From an uncultured Prevotellaceae bacterium (GTDB lineage Bacteria > Bacteroidota > Bacteroidia > Bacteroidales > Muribaculaceae), in contig ONKD01000008.1 of the NCBI GenBank assembly GCA_900318345.1, forward strand, positions 1-64,000: a DNA stretch of 64,000 nt, given 5' to 3'. A program made the position numbers and the translations under genes. Position 1 is the first letter of the stretch; the number at the start of each line of letters is the position of its first letter. Shown here piece by piece: positions 25,095 to 34,281 of the stretch. The notes under the pieces are model-generated. The model saw only the letters and a program-made list of their open reading frames with translations, had not been told where the DNA came from and did not search any database.

Positions 25095-27794
25095 ATGAAA
25101 AAAGTACTTCTATTTTTATTTTTAGTGGCTGCAGCATCTATTGCTGCACATGCTTATGTCTTCGAGGTAGACGGCATCTATTACCAAAAGTTGTCAGGAT
25201 CAAATGTCGAAGTAACCTATAAAGATACCAATTATGGATCTTATAGAGGACAGGTCATTATTCCTGAAACTGTTACGTTTGAAGGCATAGACTATTGTGT
25301 TACCGCTATTGGTGACAAAGCGTTCTATCGAAGTTATTATTTGACAAGTGTAGATTTTCCTAATTCTTTGGAAATAATTAAATCTGAAGCTTTCTGGGGA
25401 TGTTTTCGACTGACAAGTATTATTATTCCTAATTCTGTTACAGAAATTGGTAATGAGGCTTTTGGGTACTGCTATGATTTGGAGAGTGTTACTATCGGAA
25501 ACGCTGTCCATTCAATTGGTGAATCAGCTTTTCAGTTTTGTGAATTTAGAAGTATTGAAGTCCCAAATTCTGTTGAACACATTGGTAAAGAGGCATTCTA
25601 TGGTTGTGATAAATTAGAAGATGTTGTCTTGGGCGAGAATGTCACTTACATTCCTGCCAAGACTTTTTATGGTGCAAGGAGTATTGAACAAATCACTTGT
25701 TTGTCTGTAGAGCCACCAGGAGTCAATCCTGATAATAACATTTTCAAGGATAATAACTATCCTGGAATGATTGATTACATCACCGAAAGTGAACAAGGAA
25801 ACGGATACTATCCTATTGTATTACGGGTACCAGAGAATTCAATCGATGCTTACAAAGAGGCTGAATTGTGGTCTAATTTTATAACAATAACGTCATTAGG
25901 TGCTGAGTTGGAAAAAACCTCAACTCCAATTGTTCAAGCAAAAATTACTGCAGTTGGTAATGTGAACGGTGATGGCATTTATAATGATGATAATGTGTTG
26001 GCAATAAGCATCGAAAGTGTCGATAGTACTCATGACGAAGTCTTTTTTTGGAGATCTTTTTTGTCAGATGAAGAATGGGTCGCCTGCTCGGGTTCATATG
26101 AAGTGTACTATAGGGCAGAGTATGATATCTTACCTGACTCAATTGATGTTATTGCTATTTCAAAAGGGAAAGGCCGAAGTGATATAATCAAATGTGAGGT
26201 CAACAATGATTTGATGTATACTGCCACTCCACCTTATATTTATGTTGATGAAGCCTGTGAGGGTGAAGGCTTAAAAATTAACATTATAACAGATCCCATA
26301 TATAAATCATACGCTTTTGACGATGATATTTATCATGATGATGGTATTCGATATGTTCTTGCAGATAGTTATGTATATCAAATTAATGGATCCGGAGAAT
26401 GGCTTCATTGTGAACCCGATGCTTCTATCTATCTTCCTGAGTTTGGAGATTATAGGATCGAAGCTTATGGGTATAGGGAAGGAAATTCAAATAGCTTTAC
26501 AGTTGTGGCTGATATACATTATGATTCTGTTAATTGTACCAGTCGTTGTGGAAATTTCATTGTTCACAATGGCGTGGTATATTTGATAGAGAGTGACTCT
26601 ACTGTGTCTGTGAGAAGTGAGAGCAATCCCATCGATCCTGATTTTTACCTGGATTATAGTGGAGATATTGTGATACCACCAATAATTCATGTTGGCCATC
26701 ATGATTATACTGTAGTTAAAATTGGCGATGCAGCATTTTGTTGGACTGACATAGGAATAACCAGTGTCTCGATACCGAATACTGTGATTGATATGGTCTA
26801 CAACCCATTTGTCTGGTGCGCAGATATTAATTCTATTACAGTCGATGAAGCTAACCCTGTGTATGATTCACGTGAGAACTGTAATGCCATTATTGAGACT
26901 GCTACAAACACATTGCTTGTGGGATGCGGTAATACGGTTATTCCCAATACAATTGAATCAATTAATAGCAACTCTTTTGGATTCAATAGAGTCTTGACAA
27001 AAATCGACATTCCAAATTCAGTTGTCACAATTGGGGATTATGCCTTTGGAAATTGCATTAATCTAGCGAATCTGCATATTGGTAATTCTGTGAACCACTT
27101 AGCAGCGAACATGTTTGAAAATTGCAGTAATCTTGTTGACATTTCTATTGACGATGGTAACCAAAAATATGACTCAAGAGAAAATTGCAATGCAATTATT
27201 GAAACAGCAAGCAACACTCTAATTAAGGGTTGCAACAACACGTTTATTCCTAATGGAGTGACTATAATCGGAAATAGGGCATTTTATAAGTGTGAAGGGA
27301 TAAAAACTGTTGATTTGCTCAATTCTGTTAGAGTAATTGAGAAAGAGGCGTTTTATGGTTGCAAGAACTTGATTAGTATTGTTTTATCAGAAACGATAGA
27401 TTCTATCAATAATGAAGCCTTTTACTATTGTGAAAGTTTAAACAAAATTATATGCAAGGCAATGGTACCCCCACAAATAGGACGAAGGACTTTTTTTAAG
27501 TATCTTTCAAATGTTTATGAGACAACAACAATTTTTGTTCCTAATACATCTTTATCTGTTTATAAGTCTCATGAGGAGTGGGGTAAGTTCACCCACATTG
27601 TGCCCTTTATCGGGGCTGGTCCTGGCGACATCAACGGTGACGGTAGCATCGCCATTAATGATGCTACCAACCTGATTGACATGCTGCTCAGCGGTGATGA
27701 ATTACCCGCCTATGCCGACGTGAACGGTGACGGCGTGGTAACCATCAAGGACGTGACCGACCTGATCGACATGCTCCTCAACGACGGCAATTAA
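25095..27794 (+). CDS. Large LRR / sandwich / LRR / dockerin surface protein (6 of 8)
   Basis: At 899 residues this is the longest member. Signal peptide MKKVLLFLFLVAAASIAAHA, cap YVFEVDGIYYQKLSGSNVEV, a first LRR_5 block (about 60-260), two chitobiase-C-like segments (about 270-480, with IAISKGKGRSDIIKC and EAYGYREGNSNSFTV), a second cap (FIVHNGVVYLIESD), a second LRR_5 block (about 570-780), then linker and dockerin (844-899, loops DINGDGSIAIND and DVNGDGVVTIKD). Most of the gene is markedly AT-rich, unlike members 1-5. The last about 230 bp, from HEEWGKFTHIVPF on, switch abruptly to the GC-rich, near-identical cassette of its neighbours. It has its own promoter and a copy of the 45-bp upstream element. 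Confidence 0.92.
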   Translation: MKKVLLFLFLVAAASIAAHAYVFEVDGIYYQKLSGSNVEVTYKDTNYGSYRGQVIIPETVTFEGIDYCVTAIGDKAFYRSYYLTSVDFPNSLEIIKSEAFWGCFRLTSIIIPNSVTEIGNEAFGYCYDLESVTIGNAVHSIGESAFQFCEFRSIEVPNSVEHIGKEAFYGCDKLEDVVLGENVTYIPAKTFYGARSIEQITCLSVEPPGVNPDNNIFKDNNYPGMIDYITESEQGNGYYPIVLRVPENSIDAYKEAELWSNFITITSLGAELEKTSTPIVQAKITAVGNVNGDGIYNDDNVLAISIESVDSTHDEVFFWRSFLSDEEWVACSGSYEVYYRAEYDILPDSIDVIAISKGKGRSDIIKCEVNNDLMYTATPPYIYVDEACEGEGLKINIITDPIYKSYAFDDDIYHDDGIRYVLADSYVYQINGSGEWLHCEPDASIYLPEFGDYRIEAYGYREGNSNSFTVVADIHYDSVNCTSRCGNFIVHNGVVYLIESDSTVSVRSESNPIDPDFYLDYSGDIVIPPIIHVGHHDYTVVKIGDAAFCWTDIGITSVSIPNTVIDMVYNPFVWCADINSITVDEANPVYDSRENCNAIIETATNTLLVGCGNTVIPNTIESINSNSFGFNRVLTKIDIPNSVVTIGDYAFGNCINLANLHIGNSVNHLAANMFENCSNLVDISIDDGNQKYDSRENCNAIIETASNTLIKGCNNTFIPNGVTIIGNRAFYKCEGIKTVDLLNSVRVIEKEAFYGCKNLISIVLSETIDSINNEAFYYCESLNKIICKAMVPPQIGRRTFFKYLSNVYETTTIFVPNTSLSVYKSHEEWGKFTHIVPFIGAGPGDINGDGSIAINDATNLIDMLLSGDELPAYADVNGDGVVTIKDVTDLIDMLLNDGN

Positions 27795-27815
27795 TATCGC
27801 GGTTACTGAATAAGA

Positions 27816-27864
27816 GCGTCGCGGGTGCCAACATGGGTTTTGGCATCCGCGATGCCTCTTTTAG
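27816..27864 (+). terminator. Terminator of the sixth BspA-dockerin gene
   Basis: Stem GCGTCGCGGGTGCCAA (27816-27831) with TTGGCATCCGCGATGC (27840-27855), then CTCTTTT. The sequence before and within it is a diverged copy of the one after the fifth gene. Confidence 0.85.
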
Positions 27865-27872
27865 GATAGAGG

Positions 27873-27904
27873 GTTGCATATAGGAGTGATTTTGTGTACA
27901 TTTG
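27873..27904 (+). promoter_or_regulatory. Promoter of the esterase gene
   Basis: GTTG at 27873-27876, 20 nt, then TACATTTG at 27897-27904, directly behind the preceding terminator. The start codon is 22 nt downstream. Confidence 0.65.
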
Positions 27905-27925
27905 CGGCAATAAAACGATAAAAGC

Positions 27926-29248
27926 ATGAGATCAAGATTTCTTTTCCTTGCCATCTGCTTGATGGCGATGTTGCGAGCCTCGGCTGGACATGTTCTGATT
28001 GACGGCACGCTAGAGCAGTCGGCGGTCTATCCCGGCACGGTCCACACGTTCCAAGTCTATGTTCCCGACCAGTATGACGGCAAGCGCCCTGCAGCACTCT
28101 ATGTGGGCCTCGATGGCGTGTTGTGCCATGCCCCCGAGGTGATGGACTCGCTCATCGAGGCCAAGAAGATGCCGTTGACCATCGGCGTATTCCTGCAACC
28201 TGGCATCATCAAGGCAACCGACGGCACTGTGCTGCGCTACAACCGCAGCTACGAGTTTGACTCGACCACTGGCTCGTTTGCCGAGTTTCTCGAGAAAGAG
28301 GTGCTGCCCGCTGTGGAGGCAATGAAAACGACTAAGGGCAAGCCCATCAGCCTGTCGCGACGGCCCCAGGACCGCATGATTTTCGGCTTGAGCAGTGGCG
28401 GCATCGCTGCTTTTAATGCCGCGTGGCATCGTCCCGACCTGTTTGGCAAGGTATTCACCGGCGTGGGCACGTTTGTGGCGATGCGCGGTGGCAACGACCT
28501 GCAGGCGTTGGTCAGGAAGACCGAACCGCTGCCCTTGCGGGTCTTCATCCAGGACGGCAGCAACGACGTGTGGAACCCGTTGTTTGGCCATTGGTATGAG
28601 GGTAACCAGATGCTGGCCAGTGCGCTGGAGTTTGCCGGATATGACGTGCAGTGTGACTGGAGCGACGGTGGACACAACGTCACGCGCTCGACCGAGATTT
28701 TCCCGCAAGTGATGGAATGGATGTGGCGTGACTGGCCCGCAGAACCTACTGTGGGAAAGACGCAGAACGACTTCCTGAAAGCACTGCTAACCGATGGTGA
28801 CGAGGGTTGGCGCAAGATTGCCGACGGCGCTGACAGGAAGCCCGTGAAGCGCATCATCTATCCTGACCTGACCACCGTGGTGATGGCGCCTGAGGAACCT
28901 GACAACGTCGTGTGGCAATACCTGCTGAAAAACGGCCAACTGGAATACGGCGAGCCCTTTTACTGGCTCCACAACGACGATAACAGCAGCCCGCTCAACA
29001 TCCATAGCATCACCTTTGACGGCAACGGCAACCTGTGGGTCGCCACCAGCATGGGCATCCAGATATGTGACCAAAACGGTCGTGTGCGCGCTATCCTGCG
29101 CCTGCCCCAGGGTTGCGATGCTGTTAACGAGATCATTATTGGTAATGGGACGGTGACCCTGAGCACTCCAACGGCCACTTGGCAACGCCGTTTCAATGTC
29201 ACGGCGCCCATTCCCGGCACCCGTCCCGAAAGTCAAGGGCAAGGTTAA
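27926..29248 (+). CDS. Secreted esterase (enterochelin/feruloyl-esterase type) with a partial beta-propeller-like tail
   Basis: A 440-residue exported protein with a signal peptide ending near ASAG (residue 20). Residues about 25-270 form an alpha/beta-hydrolase of the esterase-D / enterochelin-esterase type. The start TVHTFQVYVPDQYDGKRPAALYV is typical, the nucleophile is Ser156 in GLSSG, an acid may lie in the DGSNDVW stretch, and the base is the His of DGGHN near 252. Residues about 300-430 hold NPVWQ-like and ITFDGNGNLWVATSMGIQICDQNGRV words, as in SMP-30/gluconolactonase propellers, but far too short for a whole propeller. The substrate is probably an ester on plant or host glycan; this is inferred from family. 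It has its own promoter behind the BspA array. Confidence 0.8.
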   Translation: MRSRFLFLAICLMAMLRASAGHVLIDGTLEQSAVYPGTVHTFQVYVPDQYDGKRPAALYVGLDGVLCHAPEVMDSLIEAKKMPLTIGVFLQPGIIKATDGTVLRYNRSYEFDSTTGSFAEFLEKEVLPAVEAMKTTKGKPISLSRRPQDRMIFGLSSGGIAAFNAAWHRPDLFGKVFTGVGTFVAMRGGNDLQALVRKTEPLPLRVFIQDGSNDVWNPLFGHWYEGNQMLASALEFAGYDVQCDWSDGGHNVTRSTEIFPQVMEWMWRDWPAEPTVGKTQNDFLKALLTDGDEGWRKIADGADRKPVKRIIYPDLTTVVMAPEEPDNVVWQYLLKNGQLEYGEPFYWLHNDDNSSPLNIHSITFDGNGNLWVATSMGIQICDQNGRVRAILRLPQGCDAVNEIIIGNGTVTLSTPTATWQRRFNVTAPIPGTRPESQGQG

Positions 29249-29342
29249 ACCTCACGTTTTTTAGATTTTTTAAACGGCTCCGACAAGTACTATGTCAAAG
29301 TAAATGTCTAAATTTGTAGTTTAATTCAAGAGCAAGAGAACC

Positions 29343-31571
29343 ATGACGCAGTTCAATAACATATCGCCTGAGGAGGAAGACCGCTTAATTGAAGAGGCCT
29401 ATCAGAACTTGTTAAACGGCTATTTGTCAAGTAATCATCGCAAGAAAGTGGAGATTATTGAGAAGGCTTTCAAGTTTGCGCGCGATGCTCATCAAGGCAT
29501 TCGCCGCCGCTCTGGAGAGCCCTATATCATGCACCCCATTGCCGTAGCCACCATCGTGAATCAAGAGATCGGGCTGGGCTCGACCAGCATCAGCGCTGCC
29601 CTGTTACACGATGTGGTCGAGGATACCGAGTACACGGTCGAGGACATCGAGGCGCAATTCGGCAAGAAAATAGCGCGCATCGTTGACGGCCTCACCAAGA
29701 TCTCGGGTGGCATCTTTGGCGACAAGGCATCGGTGCAGGCCGAGAATTTCCGCAAGCTGTTGCTCACCATGGGCGAGGACGTGCGCGTGGTGCTCATCAA
29801 GATGGCCGACCGCCTGCACAACATGCGCACCTTGTCATCCATGCCGCCCAACAAGCAGTACAAGATAGCAGGCGAGACGCTCTACATCTATGCCCCGCTG
29901 GCCCATCGCTTGGGCTTGTATGCTATCAAGACCGAGCTTGAGGACTTGAGTTTCAAGTACAATCATCCCAGCGAGTATCAGCGCATCCGCTCATTGGTTG
30001 ACGATAGCGAGGAACGGCGTAACGAGCTGTTCTCACGTTTCTCGGCGCCCATTCGCGAACGCCTTGACAACATGGGGCTGAAATATGACTTCACGGTGCG
30101 TGTCAAGTCGTGCTATTCCATCTGGAAGAAGATGCAGACCAAGCACATCCCCTTTGACGAGGTCTATGACCTGTATGCTGCCCGCATCGTGTTTGACTGC
30201 GAGCGCGAGAGCGATGCCAAGCGCTTGTGCTGGAACATCTACAACGAGATTACCGAGGTCTATATCAAGCATCCTGACCGCGTGAGGGACTGGCTGACCA
30301 CCCCCAAGGTGAACCAGTACCAGGCGTTGCATGTTACCGTCATGGGACCCGATGGCGACTGGGTTGAGGTGCAGATACGCAGCCGCAAGATGGACGAGAT
30401 CGCTGAGCGCGGTTTTGCCGCCCACTGGAAATACAAGATAGGCGAGGGCGAGGAGGAAGAAGAGCTCTCCAAGTGGTTGAGCACCATCACCGACATTCTC
30501 AAGGATCCCGAACCTGACGCCATCGATTTTCTCGACACCATCAAGCTCAACCTGTATGCCAGCGAGATTGTGGTGTTCACGCCCAAGGGCGAGACCATCA
30601 CGCTGCCCAAGGGTGCCACGGTGCTTGACTTGGCTTTCACCCTGCACACCGACCTGGGCACACACTGCATCGCGGGCAAGGTCAATCACAAACTCAGGCC
30701 GCTCTCCTACAAGATGGCTAGCGGCGACCAGGTCGAGATTGTCACCAGCAATACCCAGAAACCCAAGTCCGAGTGGGAGAAATTTGTCGTCACGGCCAAG
30801 GGCAAGACAAGACTTCATGCCGCCCTGCGCCACCAGCGCCGCCTCATCATCGAGGAGGGCGAGCGGCGGTTCATGAATTTCCTGAGCGATCACCACATCG
30901 AGTTCAGTAATGAGCTGTTGTCACAGGCCATTGGCCGCCAACGTCTAGCCGGCAAGGAGGAACTGTTCTTCATGATTGGCAATGACGAGATCACACTCAA
31001 CGAGGAGATGATCAGCAAGAAGGAGCAAGGTGTGCGTTTCAACTGGTGGCGTCGCAACAATCCCTTCAAGGGAAAAGAGGAACACAAGGAGACCACTAGC
31101 GAGCCCTCCAAGGCCATTGACACCAAGGCTGTTTACCGCCTCACAACAACCAATGGCGTGAGCAATTACCATATTGCCGACTGCTGCCACCCCATTCCCG
31201 GCGATGACACGGTGGGTTTCCTGAACGATTCGGGCGAGGTGATTGTTCACAAGATGGACTGTCCCACGCTTGCGAGACTCAAGGCCAGTTACGGTTCGCG
31301 CCTTCTGGAAACGACATGGGACGAGTATAGCGACAAGTTCCTGGCATCGATCCACATCGAGGGCATTGACCAGAAAGGCATCCTCCAGGCCATTGTCAAC
31401 ATCATCTCGACCAATATGTCAATCAACATGAGAAAGATGAACGTGACATCCAACCAGGGCGTGTTCAATTGTGACCTTGACGTGCTTATCAGCGATGCCA
31501 AGGTGCTGACCAACCTGTGCAACCAAATCAAGAAAGTGAAGGGTGTGAATACAGCGACCCGCATGAGCTAG
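29343..31571 (+). CDS. Bifunctional (p)ppGpp synthetase/hydrolase (Rsh/SpoT)
   Basis: A 742-residue Rsh protein that makes and breaks the stringent-response alarmone. The hydrolase HD domain is intact (HPIAVATI and HDVVEDT near residues 88-95), so hydrolysis is expected. The synthetase domain spans about 240-350 (YDLYAARIVF, YQALHVTV). The TGS domain starts VVFTPKGETITLPKGATV near 410, a Cys-containing helical/zinc region has ADCCHPIPGD near 616, and an ACT domain occupies the last 80 residues. The length is normal. A -7 box (TAAATTTG at 29309-29316) lies just upstream. It is followed 52 bp later by the 7TM-HD phosphodiesterase gene. Confidence 0.96.
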   Translation: MTQFNNISPEEEDRLIEEAYQNLLNGYLSSNHRKKVEIIEKAFKFARDAHQGIRRRSGEPYIMHPIAVATIVNQEIGLGSTSISAALLHDVVEDTEYTVEDIEAQFGKKIARIVDGLTKISGGIFGDKASVQAENFRKLLLTMGEDVRVVLIKMADRLHNMRTLSSMPPNKQYKIAGETLYIYAPLAHRLGLYAIKTELEDLSFKYNHPSEYQRIRSLVDDSEERRNELFSRFSAPIRERLDNMGLKYDFTVRVKSCYSIWKKMQTKHIPFDEVYDLYAARIVFDCERESDAKRLCWNIYNEITEVYIKHPDRVRDWLTTPKVNQYQALHVTVMGPDGDWVEVQIRSRKMDEIAERGFAAHWKYKIGEGEEEEELSKWLSTITDILKDPEPDAIDFLDTIKLNLYASEIVVFTPKGETITLPKGATVLDLAFTLHTDLGTHCIAGKVNHKLRPLSYKMASGDQVEIVTSNTQKPKSEWEKFVVTAKGKTRLHAALRHQRRLIIEEGERRFMNFLSDHHIEFSNELLSQAIGRQRLAGKEELFFMIGNDEITLNEEMISKKEQGVRFNWWRRNNPFKGKEEHKETTSEPSKAIDTKAVYRLTTTNGVSNYHIADCCHPIPGDDTVGFLNDSGEVIVHKMDCPTLARLKASYGSRLLETTWDEYSDKFLASIHIEGIDQKGILQAIVNIISTNMSINMRKMNVTSNQGVFNCDLDVLISDAKVLTNLCNQIKKVKGVNTATRMS

Positions 31572-31622
31572 CCCATGATGAGCATGAAATACATGTAGCC
31601 AGTAAAAGAAACCAAAACTAAG

Positions 31623-33713
31623 ATGAAGAAATCCAAGAAGAATAATAACATCATCATCGCGCTGCTCGTCTTGTCGGTGATTCTCATCGCGACCACGCTC
31701 TTCTTTAGCCGCGATGGAATCCATACCTACAGCTTCGAGGTGGGCAAGCCATGGCTGCACTCGCGTCTAGAGGCCAATTTCCAATATGATATCGAGCTTG
31801 ACGAGGAAACCCGCAAGCACATTACTGACAGCGTCAACCAGAATTTTGCCACCATTTATACCCTCGACCGCAAGAAGGCCGAGCAACAGCAGGCTTTATT
31901 GTCCAGGGCACTGGCTGGCCGTCCTGGCAGCCAAGCGCTGATGAATGCTGTTATCAGGCTCTACAACGATGGCATTGTGGATAATGAGGCCGCCAACGAC
32001 ATCCGTGCCGGCAAGCAACTGCGCTTCAATGTGGGCAACAATGAGCTGCAAGTGGTTGACACACGCCACATGAAGACTGTGCGCCAGGCCTATGCGTGGC
32101 TCACCGACACGCTGAAGGGAAATGCTGCAGTGCAAGAGGCTCTCAAGGGCGTGGATATCAGTAACTACCTCGTGCCTAACATGAAGGTGGATGCCAAGGA
32201 GAATGAGAAATGGCTGGGCGAGGACCTGCGCAACGCCTTGCGCTCACCAGGCACGGTTCAGGCTGGCGAGACCATCATCAGGGGTGGCGACATCGTCACG
32301 CCCCAAAAAGCTGCCGCCATCGTCAGCTATCAAAACGAGGTGGCACGCCGCAACGACCAGCGCAACGTTGACGAGACGCTCAACCTGCTAGGACAGATCA
32401 TGATTGTCGCCACGCTCATGCTGGCCTTCTATTTCTTCATGAAGCTGGTGCGCCGGCAGGTGTTTGACAATCTCCGTCAGATGGTGTTCCTCATCACCTT
32501 CATCACGCTCTTTGTCATCGCTGTTTTCCTCATCGTGAAATTCAAGTACAGCCTCTACTATGTCATCCCCTTCGGGCTGGTGCCCATCATCGTTTCATCG
32601 TTCTTTGACGACCACACATCATTCTTTGTACACATTGTCACGGTGCTCATCTGCTCGCTCATTGCCAGCAGCCAGCAGGCCGAGTTCATCATCATGCAGT
32701 TTATTGCAGGCATTATTGCCATCGTCTCAGTCAAGGACCTGACCAAGCGCACCCAGTTGGTGCGCTGTGCCCTGTTTATTTTCCTTGCCTACTGCATCAT
32801 TTATGTGGCGATGACCCTGGTTACCGAGGGCGACTTTGGGAAGGTTGACCACTATTACTTCAGGTATTTCCTGTTTAACATCATCATCCTCTTCTCGGCC
32901 TTCTTGATTATACCCATTATCGAGAAAGTCTTTGGCTTCACTTCGTCGATGACCCTGCTCGAACTGTGCGACATCAACAACCCGTTGCTGCGTCAGTTGT
33001 CCAGCAACTGCCCGGGTACCTTCCAGCACTCGCTCATGGTGGCCAACCTGGGCGGTGAGGCGGCGCTGAAAATCGGTGCCGACATGCAGCTGGTGAGGGC
33101 CGGTGCGCTCTACCACGATATTGGCAAGACCAAAAATCCTGCTTTCTTTACCGAGAATCAGATTGGCGAGAATCCTCATGACCACCTCGTGAGGCCCGAG
33201 GACAGCGCCAAGATTGTCATCGACCATGTCGCTAATGGCCTGAAGATTGCTGAAGACGCCGATTTGCCCAAGGTTATCAAGGACCTGATTGCCCAGCATC
33301 ATGGCAAGGGCATCACCCGTTATTTCTATTACAAGGCTTGCGAAGCCCGTCCCGACGAGGAGGTGGACAAGGCGCCATTCTCCTATCCTGGACCTAATCC
33401 GCAAACCAAGGAGGCCGCTATATTGATGATGGCCGACGCCTGTGAGGCTGCGACCAAAAGCTTGAAAGACCACACCGAGGAGGCCATTGCCGCCATGGTG
33501 GGCAAAATTATTGATAGCCAGGTCGCTGATGGCTTGCTGCGTGAGGCTCCCATCAGTTTCCGCGATGTGGAAAGTGTCAAGAAATTGTTTGTCGAGCGAT
33601 TGCGCACGGCCTATCACATGCGCGTGTCTTATCCCTCCGACGAGAAATCAGCCGAGGCCGATGCGACGCCACCGCCCTATAACGGCACCAAAAGCGCCAC
33701 CGAGTCGAAATAA
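31623..33713 (+). CDS. 7TM-HD membrane phosphodiesterase (PgpH/YqfF family)
   Basis: A 696-residue membrane protein. One N-terminal membrane segment (IIIALLVLSVILIATTLFF) leads to an extracytoplasmic 7TMR-HDED-type domain at about 40-255. Seven membrane helices follow between about 260 and 455, then a cytoplasmic HD domain with HDIGKTKNPAFF at about residue 498 and a second metal motif in QHHGKG. In Firmicutes, PgpH hydrolyses cyclic di-AMP; that substrate is assumed here by family. The C-terminus is low-complexity. It sits directly after rsh, so two enzymes that turn over nucleotide second messengers are probably co-transcribed. Confidence 0.92.
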   Translation: MKKSKKNNNIIIALLVLSVILIATTLFFSRDGIHTYSFEVGKPWLHSRLEANFQYDIELDEETRKHITDSVNQNFATIYTLDRKKAEQQQALLSRALAGRPGSQALMNAVIRLYNDGIVDNEAANDIRAGKQLRFNVGNNELQVVDTRHMKTVRQAYAWLTDTLKGNAAVQEALKGVDISNYLVPNMKVDAKENEKWLGEDLRNALRSPGTVQAGETIIRGGDIVTPQKAAAIVSYQNEVARRNDQRNVDETLNLLGQIMIVATLMLAFYFFMKLVRRQVFDNLRQMVFLITFITLFVIAVFLIVKFKYSLYYVIPFGLVPIIVSSFFDDHTSFFVHIVTVLICSLIASSQQAEFIIMQFIAGIIAIVSVKDLTKRTQLVRCALFIFLAYCIIYVAMTLVTEGDFGKVDHYYFRYFLFNIIILFSAFLIIPIIEKVFGFTSSMTLLELCDINNPLLRQLSSNCPGTFQHSLMVANLGGEAALKIGADMQLVRAGALYHDIGKTKNPAFFTENQIGENPHDHLVRPEDSAKIVIDHVANGLKIAEDADLPKVIKDLIAQHHGKGITRYFYYKACEARPDEEVDKAPFSYPGPNPQTKEAAILMMADACEAATKSLKDHTEEAIAAMVGKIIDSQVADGLLREAPISFRDVESVKKLFVERLRTAYHMRVSYPSDEKSAEADATPPPYNGTKSATESK

Positions 33714-33775
33714 CTCCCGATGACGGGCAATAACAGGAGATTTTTCTTGTTTAATAATTAATAGGAGTAGAATAC

Positions 33776-34267
33776 ATGGTAATGCATTACATATTGTTCA
33801 TCGCTGGTGTGGCCTGCTTGATTGCCGCGCTGGCGCTGGTGTTGAAACCCAAGTGGGTGGCTGCGGTTCCCGCATTCATTGGCTTGGTGCTCATGCATTA
33901 CAGCTACTATATCGATGTGAAGACGGCGACGCTCATCTTTTGGGGCATTGCCGCGCTCATCACCGTGGGACTTTTTTATCTATCGCCCAGCGGCGAGCCC
34001 GACGGGCACAGCTCCAGCAACCTGTATGTGGGGCTGACTGCAATGGCTGGCGGCATGCTGGGCATACTCACGGCACCCCGCGTCATGGTGCTCGGAGTGG
34101 TACTGGGCGCTGCCTTGGGTCAACTGGCCTATAGTCGCACGCCCGCCGGCAAGTGGATGCTGTCCCCATCCATGCTGTTCTGGCGATATTTCGCCGCCAA
34201 GTGTTTGCCCGCCATTGTTGCGGTGTCGATTGTGTGTATTGCAATCATGGGCTTGGTGATAGATTAA
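33776..34267 (+). CDS. Small integral membrane protein
   Basis: A 163-residue protein with four to five hydrophobic helices (about 4-24, 28-45, 52-70, 85-120 and 138-160) and Gly/Ala-rich packing words such as GGMLGILTAPRVMVLGVVLGAALG. The overall look recalls DUF456-like small membrane proteins, but I cannot assign it firmly. A second in-frame ATG two codons later is equally possible as start. It follows the 7TM-HD gene by 62 bp and precedes the DUF4919 gene by 14 bp, so it is probably in the same transcript as rsh. No catalytic residues are evident. Confidence 0.75.
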   Translation: MVMHYILFIAGVACLIAALALVLKPKWVAAVPAFIGLVLMHYSYYIDVKTATLIFWGIAALITVGLFYLSPSGEPDGHSSSNLYVGLTAMAGGMLGILTAPRVMVLGVVLGAALGQLAYSRTPAGKWMLSPSMLFWRYFAAKCLPAIVAVSIVCIAIMGLVID

Positions 34268-34281
34268 TTAATGAAGAAAAA

